The position numbers and the translations under genes were made by a program. A stretch of 64,000 nucleotides of DNA, taken from contig JAKSZT010054573.1 of NCBI GenBank assembly GCA_026826555.1, positions 3,724,286-3,788,285 on the forward strand, written 5' to 3'. Numbering within the stretch: position 1 is the stretch's first letter; the number at the start of each line of letters is the position of its first letter. Below are positions 56,556 to 64,000 of the stretch, piece by piece. The stretch comes from Tolypeutes matacus. Taxonomy: Eukaryota > Chordata > Mammalia > Cingulata > Chlamyphoridae. The notes beneath the pieces are model-generated. The model ran no database searches and was not told the origin of the DNA. It was given only the letters and a program-made list of their open reading frames with translations.

Positions 56556-58969
56556 GATGGATAGAGTTCCTAGAATTTCCACTTTCGACCACAACGGAGG
56601 GCTCCCATTTCCATAAGCAACCATGAGACTGAGAAGAAAGAGGAGGCAACTCTCTTCTGATTTGGGAAACATGCAGTGCAAGACTGTGGTGTCTGAGAAA
56701 AGGGGGAATTCTTGAAATTCGTGAGCAGGCCAGGCTTTCTGCCTGCATGCAGTCTCCTGACCAGGGAGCTGGTGGGACCAAGCAAGCTGGTCGTTCTGAG
56801 CTGAGAAGGCACTCAACTGATTTCTCAGAACCTCAAGTGGCTGGAAGCCAGCGTCAAAGAACAGAAGAGAAGGGAGCTGTAGAGTCCAAATCCAGGAGGA
56901 GAGTCTCCAGGAGTCTCTGACCATGGCTAAAGTGGTACCCACACTGGACAAGACATTCCAAGGAGACACTGCCTGAGGTGAGGGCAGGGGCGGGGAGAGA
57001 AAGGTGGGCGGTACCTAGCATCTCAGGTTCTGGAGAGCTCAGCTAGTTAACACAGACGTGCCGATTTATAAACCCTTTCAGGATTTATATATCCTGAAAG
57101 GAGGCGTGAAAACTCTTTAATAGCACTTACTTCTGGGTGCTGGAAGGGAACTATTTTGAGCACTGAGGGATGGGATCATTCATTCTGTGACCTTCAGTAC
57201 TGATGAATTTTTACCCTGATCAGCAAGAACTTTCATCACAAAAATCTTAACCTATACAATATTGAAGGAAAAATAGATGTCTTACTTTTAATATTTTGAA
57301 TGATCGTTTTCATTATTTCTTACCCATCACTACTATTGTTATTGAGATCTTGCCTACTAAATGTGCAATGTGAGGAAAATGGTCAAGAAAATTGAAGCCC
57401 AGCTATAGTGGAAAAATAATAAGGAAATTCATCTTAAGACTAGATTGTGTGGATAGTGGTTTTTTTTTTTTTGGAATGAAGCTGTAGTTTTAGGTAATGT
57501 CTCAAGAAACAGGTTACAGATATGCAGTTGGGCTTTTCATGCTCAGAATTCTCTATGAATAGATTGCCTCTGAAAGAAATGGATTTGTGATCATGGCCAC
57601 CCAGCAATCACTTTAACAGATGAAAATCAAGATTCTGAACAAAATCACTGCCTACTCCAGACCACTAATGAAACATGATTTTGAAAGTCAATTGTGTTAA
57701 CAGCACTCTGCAGTCTGATAAAGAATGAAAAACAGGATGAACTATCATTACTCAATGTCTAGAGACTGGGGGGAGAAACAAGTGAAAAGAAATAAAATGG
57801 GAAATGTGCTTATTTTCTATGGTTATCTTTAAGTCATCTTAAAGGTTGTTGTGAGTATCATACATGATACTATTGAAAACTATTTTAATAGTTAAATATA
57901 AAATTGGATGTCATATAAATAATTTGAATCCGTATTATTATACCTGATGTGTATGCCCTTTATTTCTAGGTTATACTAAATATTTTGTAAGATGTTAAAA
58001 TTTGCTGATTAGGAAACGATGGGCATAGTTAGTTAGATACCTTATCTTTGAGGATTCATTCTTGCCCATCAATAATAATAAAATATAAACTAAAGCAGGA
58101 GCTTATAGAGAAATAGAAATTCTAGGCTACAGTCAAAGGACTTCATGTTACAAAAACCCCTTACTCGACTGATCTGCTTAGGTTTTGTTTGTTTTTCCAT
58201 TTCTGGATGACTTTCAAAATATATATCATCTAAGTGTAATTGGCAGACTGGACCATTTATGTTCTAGTGTATGTGTGTTCCAGTGTTGCAGGAGTTATTT
58301 TACTTAATTCTTCTTAATCCTATGCAGCTGGCAGATGCCATGCCACATGCATCTTCCATCTGGTAATTGTGATTGGCCATCCTGGTCTGTAAAAAAGGCC
58401 CCTTTTCCACCTACTGAGTCAGCATCCTGTTGAGTTGAATCGAAAATGGCAGGAGGCTTTCTGAGTTTCTGTGATTTCAACCAATACTTTCCTTCCTTGG
58501 GTGTTAGGGCATCCATATCTAATCAACCCAATTCACAATAAAGGGAAACAAAATGTCCCCCTGGGGTTATTAGTAGAAATGATTAGAGAGTCCACTTTCA
58601 CCTCAAAGACTTAGTTTCCTGATCTATGAAACTTGGCTAGACAAGAGATGGCCTAGATATCATCCACTGGATGAAGCTATTTACTGCATAGATGGGACAG
58701 CATCCCAGACTTTCTAAAGCATTAATAAGTGCAAAAACCAAAGGCAACAGTTTTCCATTGAGAACATAGGCACACCATGTGTTCCACTCCTCATTGTAGT
58801 AATCCCAGGCATATATGGCTGGGGAAAAAACCCATGGTCTGATGGTAAGGGGTGCAGAGGTGCAATGCCAATTAAATTCTTAACCATTCCTGGTTTCTTA
58901 CACAAAAGTGGGGAAGGCATGTCATCCTGAGATGTAAGATGAAGACCTTTGTGCAAACATGAACAGGAC
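56556..58969. other. No recognised feature
   Basis: About 2.4 kb. It includes an 11-bp perfect stem-loop at 57074-57101 and a T-run at 57461-57472. Frames of 80-142 codons on the minus strand (56541-56969) have no domain. The last 600 bases may be decayed retroviral interior but I could not show it. Confidence 0.4.
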
Positions 58970-60118
58970 TGTTTGAATTTGCTAAAATCTGCTAGAATGC
59001 AATATACCAGAAATGGGTTGGTTTTCACAATGAGGATTTATTAATTTATAAGTCTACAGCTCTGAGGCTGTGAAAGTGCCCAAATCAAGGCTTCTTCAGG
59101 CGATGCTTTCTCCCTGAGGACCAGCACATGAAGGCATCTGCTGGTCTCTCCCTTCTTTTCTGGGTTTTGTTGCTTCCAGTGTTCTGTTTCATGGCTTTCT
59201 CTCTGCTTCTGTGTTCTAGTGATTTCAGCTTCTGTCTCCCCGGGCTTTCTGTCTCACCTTCTAGGCTTTCTGTCTGTCTCTGTCTCCATATTCATCCCAT
59301 TTATAAAGGATTGCAGTAAGAGGATTGTATTAGCCAAAAGGGGTGCTGATGCAAAGTACCAGAATTCTTTTGGCTTTTATAAAGCTTACTTATTTTGGGT
59401 GGAAGCTTACAGTTACAAATCCCTAAAGAGTCCAACTCAAAGATACTTGCTCACCAAACTCTGTTGCCACGTGTTGAAACAAGATGGCAGGCAATGTCTG
59501 TGAGAGTTCAGCCTTCCTCTTCCTAGCTTCTTCCAATACCAGCTGTAGGCTGGGATAAGTCTCACCTCTCTCCCAGGCTCGTTCCTCTCTGGGCTCAGCT
59601 GCTCTGTTCTCTCCATAAGGTCAGCTGTAGATATCAGGCTCATCTCTCTTCCCAGGCTTGTGTCTATGAAGCACTCTCTCCTCCTGTGTATCTGCTTCTG
59701 TGTGCTCCTTCTCTGTGTATTTACTTCCCAGGGCTCCAGCATCAAAACAGAAAACTCTCTCCTCTGCTGTGTTGTTTTGTCTGTGAATCCCTGTCCACTA
59801 AGGGCAAATCAAAACCCTAATCATAATTTAATTTAATCAAGTAAAAGTGAAACCTCTGAATTTAATACAATCTAATATGCCCAGAGGAACAGACCAGTTT
59901 ACAAACATAATCCAATATTTAGTTTTGGAATTCATAAATCTCAAACTGCTACAAGGATTAAGACCCACCCTGGGATACGCTTTCCTGAAGTAACATAATC
60001 AAAAGACCCTTAACTGAATCTAATCAAAAGCTCCCACCTACAATAGGTTTATATTCACAAGTATGGATTAATTTAAGAAGATAATTTTCTGGGGTCCCTC
60101 CAGCTTCAAACAGCCACA
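58970..60118 (-). mobile_element. LTR-B element split by an LTR-A
   Basis: Two parts (58970-59325 and 59954-60118) form one LTR that reads tgtttgaatttgctaaaatc to 'ttcaaacagccaca'. The flanks aggac (58965-58969) and aagac (60119-60123) differ at one position and are a likely old target duplication. The interior agrees with 20481-20975. The younger LTR-A sits at 59326-59953. Confidence 0.8.
59326..59953 (-). mobile_element. LTR-A solo LTR, copy 7, nested
   Basis: Reads tgtattagccaaaaggggtg to 'tctcaaactgctaca' within LTR-B. The perfect 5-bp repeat aggat flanks it (59321-59325 and 59954-59958). The LTR-B text is continuous across the insertion. The YY1-like site has become caagatggcagg. Nesting dates LTR-A activity after LTR-B. 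Confidence 0.92.
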
Positions 60119-60123
60119 AAGAC

Positions 60124-61084
60124 TGAGAACATGAATTTCCAAATTTCCTTATCCTCCTTTACCAATGGAGGTAAAGCCTCCTCTTGCATATGAAGGAAAT
60201 TTCCTTCTGCCTGAAACCATGTTGTCATAGTCATAAGTGGAAGTCAGAATGGTTCTAAGATGTGGACCCCTTGGCCAGCTGCTTAAAAACACTCCTGGGG
60301 GCAGCAGGGGCATGCCCTTAACCACAACACCCTTGAAGAGCCATCTGTTGATGACCTCCCCCAGCCTCAGATAACGACAGTGGCTGCTTCAGTGGAGCTG
60401 ACCTTCCCTGATGTCAGTGTGACCAGTGGGATTCTGAGGTGGTGGAGCCCAGAGGGCACTCAGCCTTCTAAAGCAAAGGTTAATCTGACCAAACCAGAGT
60501 GCAGGATGGAATGATAGAATGTGTGGAACTTCAGAATCTGTGGCAATACCTACTTGACAATTGGACCCCGAAAAATGAAATGGATGGACAGCCTGCCCAG
60601 GTGCTGCTAAACTGTAAAGGAGGAAATATTGTACAACTGTTTGGTGGGAACCAAACACAAGTCAATATAGTGGAAAATGCGTCTTACCCAATGCCCAGGT
60701 TTGGCCAATTCCTAGGTCCAGAGCCTTTTAACATAAGACAGGTTCTTCTTTAGGAAAGACTCTATATTAATTCAGATGTGTAAGGTAAAATTTTCAACTC
60801 TCCCCAAGCCTTCCCCAAGGGGACCTGCAGCTATAGACCTGGCTAACTATAAACAGTAGGTCAAGGAAAACCTCCAGGACTTTTAGACACTTAGACTGTA
60901 ATATAAAATATTTACAATACTTCATAAATTTCTAAAATATTTTAATAATTTAAAATATTTTATATTAATATCTAGTTATTTAATATTAAATAATTATAGA
61001 CATATCATATGATTTTTAATATTTACCCTTAATGTGAAAGGAATAAATTTTAGCAGATATTTTATAGTGAAATAATAAATGCAA
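60124..61084. other. Unrecognised; one protein-like frame
   Basis: A frame at 60499-60753 (+, 84 codons, opening on GTG) contains 'WQYLLDNWTPKNEMDGQPAQ' and 'GGNIVQLFGGNQTQ' and has better protein-like composition than its neighbours. I do not recognise it. It could be an exon remnant, a pseudogene or a retroelement piece. From 60895 on the sequence is extremely AT-rich. Confidence 0.35.
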
Positions 61085-61311
61085 ATATCCTTGCTATCCT
61101 GATTTTGTGATACTCAGGGTAGGCTGAACATTTGCTATGTTAGAAACCAGGCATGTGTCCCCAGACCTAGTTTTTCTCCCTAGGTCTGGTTTTTAGAATG
61201 CTGGTGATAAACTAAGCTTGATTTATTATATGACCATCCTGTATGGGAAAAGGTTGTAACTTTGGGTATCTTTGGTCAACTTTAAGAGATATAGCAGAGG
61301 GATGGATGTGG
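61085..61311 (+). repeat. Block X, copy 2 (unclassified repeat)
   Basis: The reverse-complement partner of 13452-13690. A perfect 10-bp inverted repeat ccagacctag / ctaggtctgg (61161-61170 and 61180-61189) forms a stem with a 9-base loop. The block runs straight into the SINE head with the same junction as copy 1. Confidence 0.75.
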
Positions 61312-61672
61312 TTTGGGTGATTGGGCATCCGTCTCCCATATGGAGGGACCTGGGTTCGATCTCCAGGACCTCCCGATAAAAATAGCACACAGCAAGATGA
61401 TGACGTAATAGGAGAGTGACACAAGGGAGAGCCAAGATGAGATGTGCCAAAAAAACCAGGTACTAAGGTGGCACAGGTGGTAGGATGCCTCTCTCCCACA
61501 TTGGAGAGTCCGTGGATCGAATCCCAGTGAAGACAGGAGGAGAAGGATGAGAAGAGAGGGCAGGAAACGGACACAGAGAGTTGCCCAGCAAATGGGCACA
61601 GAAACAGCAAAAACGGGGGGTGGGGGGTAAAAATGGATAAAAGTAAATAAATAAATAAATCATTTTAAAAAA
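61312..61672 (+). repeat. Long dimeric DAS-type SINE linked to block X
   Basis: Head 'gggatggatgtggtttgggt', first B-box-like 'gggttcgatctccaggacct', a shortened linker (about 90 bases fewer than at 12975), second module 'actaaggtggcacaggtggt' with 'ggatcgaatcccagtgaaga', then a (taaa)n tail. It shares with copy 1 the string 'aggagagtgacacaag', which differs in the copy at 44654. No target duplication flanks the SINE alone. Confidence 0.87.
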
Positions 61673-62264
61673 GAAATCATATAAAGTTACATTCAATGGA
61701 AATCTAAGTGATAAATCTAACAAATAAGCATAAATCTAAGCAAAAATCTTAAAAAATGATTGAAAAGTCATTTAAATTAGAAATCACATTTTTTTCCAGA
61801 ATTCCACATTTAATTTGGTGTTTGTAGTAACTGCTCCTTGAAAGAGAAAAGTGATGTATTTTTCCCCAAAAATGTCAGTTTTGAGAAAATGGAAAAAAAG
61901 ATCGACATTTTCAAGGTTTTACTAATTGAATAAAGCCTGTGCTTTATTAAAAATTGTGTAATGGACCCACTGCATTTTTAAATGTTTCTGGGCCTACAAT
62001 AATGGCGAGACAAGCTCAGTTTGTCACAATTATTCATACGTAGAAGAAACTTTTTACATTCCTGTGATTGTAAAACTCGCCCTGCTTTCTTCTCCCCCAA
62101 TCTGTTACCAAGAAAAGCCCTGCTTGACTGCTGTGGCCATGAACCCTGAGAGTGCCGATCGAATACGCAGTGCACACGGCTAATTTCTGTAGAATACGTG
62201 TGACCACTTCCACTGGCAGCTCCCAGTAAAATACCAACACCGTCTGCTTTATTATTTTTCCTGA
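61673..62264. other. No recognised feature
   Basis: AT-rich, then a higher-complexity part (61980-62240). No repeat or exon is recognisable. Confidence 0.4.
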
Positions 62265-62905
62265 ATTTTTTGGAATTTCTAAAGATGCTTTAGATTATAT
62301 AAATGTTACTTCAAAGGTAGAGGGGATTCCCTATACTCCTCCCCTCCCCCACTTTCCCCCATTAACAACATCTTCCCTTAGCGTGGCACATTTGTTACAA
62401 TCGATGAACACATATGGAAGCATTGTACTAACCATGGTCTATAAGTTACATTATAGTTTACTCTTCGCACCACACAATTTTATAGGTTTTGACAAAATGT
62501 ATAATAGCCTGTATCCATCATTGCAATGTCATGCAGGACAATTCCAATGTCCCCAAAATGCCCCATGTCACACCTATTCTTCCCTCTTCCTCCCCTCAGA
62601 AAGTCTGGTGACCACTGTCTTTATATCAATGATATAAGTTTTTTTATCACTAGAATAATAATAAGTCTACTTTAGTCCATAGCTGCATTCCCTCCTTATG
62701 TTTGTTCATTCCTCAATCTTGAGGATGTTGGGATGGTGATGCCCACTCTGCATCTGATTGAGAGTGGGCTTAGATCCCACGGGGCAGATGGGTGGAACTG
62801 TCTTGTTTACAGTTGTAGATAGTCTGTTTTTTGGAGATGGACGTTGTCCATCATCATCCTTTTGTTAGTTATCCTGGCAAGATTCAGGGATCAACTGGCA
62901 TATGA
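62265..62905 (-). mobile_element. L1 3' UTR, antisense, extended copy
   Basis: Reverse complement of the 3070 and 56190 copies: 'ggcacatttgttacaatcga', 'cattgtactaaccatggtct', 'agcctgtatccatcattgca'. It extends farther into the 3' UTR ('ctttagtccatagctgcatt', 'ctcaatcttgaggatgttgg', 'atagtctgttttttggagat'). Confidence 0.75.
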
Positions 62906-63539
62906 ATAGACCAAAGATTTAAGTCTCTGGGACATATAATTAAAGAGTATAGTGCTAATTAAAGGTTCAGATAAAAGGGGCAGGAGAGACACATGTAGGG
63001 GAAGTGCCTAGTGAAGGAGTCAGGCACAGCTATTATTTTGTTACACGCTCAGGGCTCAGAACATCTGAGTTCATGCAAACCATAACACTTGAGCGTTTCT
63101 CCAATTTGCCCAACGACTATAAGGAGACTACAAATAGCTTTTCTATAGTTTATGCAGAGAGGTTGGAGGCAAATTTCTAAAGGCTGGTTTAGAACTTTAA
63201 TTGTTTCATGTTTCTTTCTCCTATTTCTGCCATGGATAAAAAAAAAAAAAATGACTTGATTTCCTTTGTATGAAGCAGAAGATCAAGGGATGGTTTAAGA
63301 ATGGCATTTTCTTATGCATTTAATTTCTATTTTTCCCCTTATTTTCATGTAAGAAACATGCTGGCTACACCTCAGTGGCTAATTGAACAACAGTAAACGA
63401 CTAAGAGTTAAATGAAATGAAACAAACACCAGCCTTACTTTTGCTTGTTTAATTTCCAGACTCAGAATGTTTTCAGTATTTTACCCTTTAAGCATAGTTT
63501 GCTGTAGATTTTAAAACACACACCCACATCCACACATAA
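62906..63539. other. No recognised feature
   Basis: Spacer with an A-run at 63238-63251 and a (ca)-rich patch near 63517-63536. Nothing else. Confidence 0.4.
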
Positions 63540-63800
63540 TATATATATTTTAAATTAGTAACTTTTTTAAAACAATAGTTTTAGGTTTATACAAAAGGTG
63601 CTAAGACAATACACAAATTCTCAAATATTCAATACCAAATGTCCACTATCATGGACATCTGTGTACACTTGCCATAACTGATGAATCAATATCAGTAAGT
63701 AATTCTTAAAAACAAGTCCACCCTTCATTCACATCCCCTTACCTCTTCCCTAATGTGCCTATTCCTTTCAGGAGCCCACCTTACCTTAAGGGGGCTTGTC
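63540..63800 (-). mobile_element. L1 3' UTR, antisense, second lineage
   Basis: 'acaatagttttaggtttata', 'ctaagacaatacacaaattc', 'gtccactatcatggacatct' and 'aacaagtccacccttcattc' fit the antisense 3' UTR of another old L1 subfamily. Weakly preserved. Confidence 0.5.
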
Positions 63801-64000
63801 TCCTTGAGCACCTCTGGCAGTGACAATTTCTCAGATGTCCTTGGAAGAGCTGTATCAATGTTTCACAGGGGTCTTCAGAGAACTAAGCGGAGGAGTTACA
63901 CCGTCACTCTGCTGCTTTTCCAGAAAGCTGCAATTCTTAGATTTAATATAATTGAAGACACACAGCAGCTGAACAAACAACCAGTGTTTAGGTGACATAT

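Noticed and set aside
1..64000. CRISPR array, operon or prokaryotic gene organisation
   Set aside because: No spaced identical repeats, no dense genes and no ribosome binding sites; the repeat content is mammalian.

Overview
This is a 64-kb stretch of mammalian intergenic or intronic DNA. I see no protein-coding gene, tRNA gene, rRNA gene or CRISPR array that I can defend. Base composition is AT-rich. Almost every open reading frame over 60 codons lies inside a repeat or has no protein-like features. The repeats suggest the host. The window carries several tRNA-derived SINEs of the type known from the nine-banded armadillo (DAS-SINE: a head reading 'gatgtggctca', a B box reading 'ggttcgattcc', and long forms with a second tRNA-like module). 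It also carries L1 3' ends and ancient placental repeats (MLT1, L2, MIR, Tigger-like and hAT-like DNA elements). I therefore infer a xenarthran, most likely Dasypus. The family names come from memory of consensus sequences, not from a database search.

Layout. Bases 1-5,500: a CpG-dense island (640-1165) with NRF1-like and YY1-like motifs, then MIR, SINE, MLT1 and L1 3' fragments. Bases 5,500-14,000: a long plain stretch, an MLT1, a complete LTR of a lineage-specific family here called LTR-A, two long dimeric SINEs, and a ~230-bp block 'X' attached to the second SINE. Bases 14,000-25,800: L2, Tigger-like, MIR and MLT1, an LTR-C inserted in an L1, an LTR-B, and a truncated LTR-C. Bases 25,800-34,300: an LTR-A inserted in an unidentified retro-sequence, a hAT-type MITE, a long antisense L1 broken by a ~495-bp foreign insert, and a short dimeric SINE. 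Bases 34,800-46,200: four more LTR-A copies (two only 14 bp apart), LTR-C, MLT1 and SINEs. Bases 46,200-58,900: mostly unique sequence with an MLT1-like LTR, an L2 reverse-transcriptase fragment, a SINE and an L1 3' end. Bases 58,900-64,000: LTR-A nested in LTR-B, a second copy of X + SINE in opposite orientation to the first, and two L1 3' ends.

What stands out. Seven LTR-A copies each have their own perfect 5-bp target-site duplication, so all are solo LTRs from independent insertions. Block X plus its dimeric SINE occurs twice with the same internal junction, in opposite orientation, about 47 kb apart: either an inverted duplication or a composite retroelement. There is a 75-bp perfect direct repeat (26,558 and 30,796) in otherwise unrelated contexts, and a dimeric short SINE inserted as one unit between 16-bp direct repeats. 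No genes act together here; any function would be regulatory (the CpG island and YY1-like sites in some LTRs) or structural.
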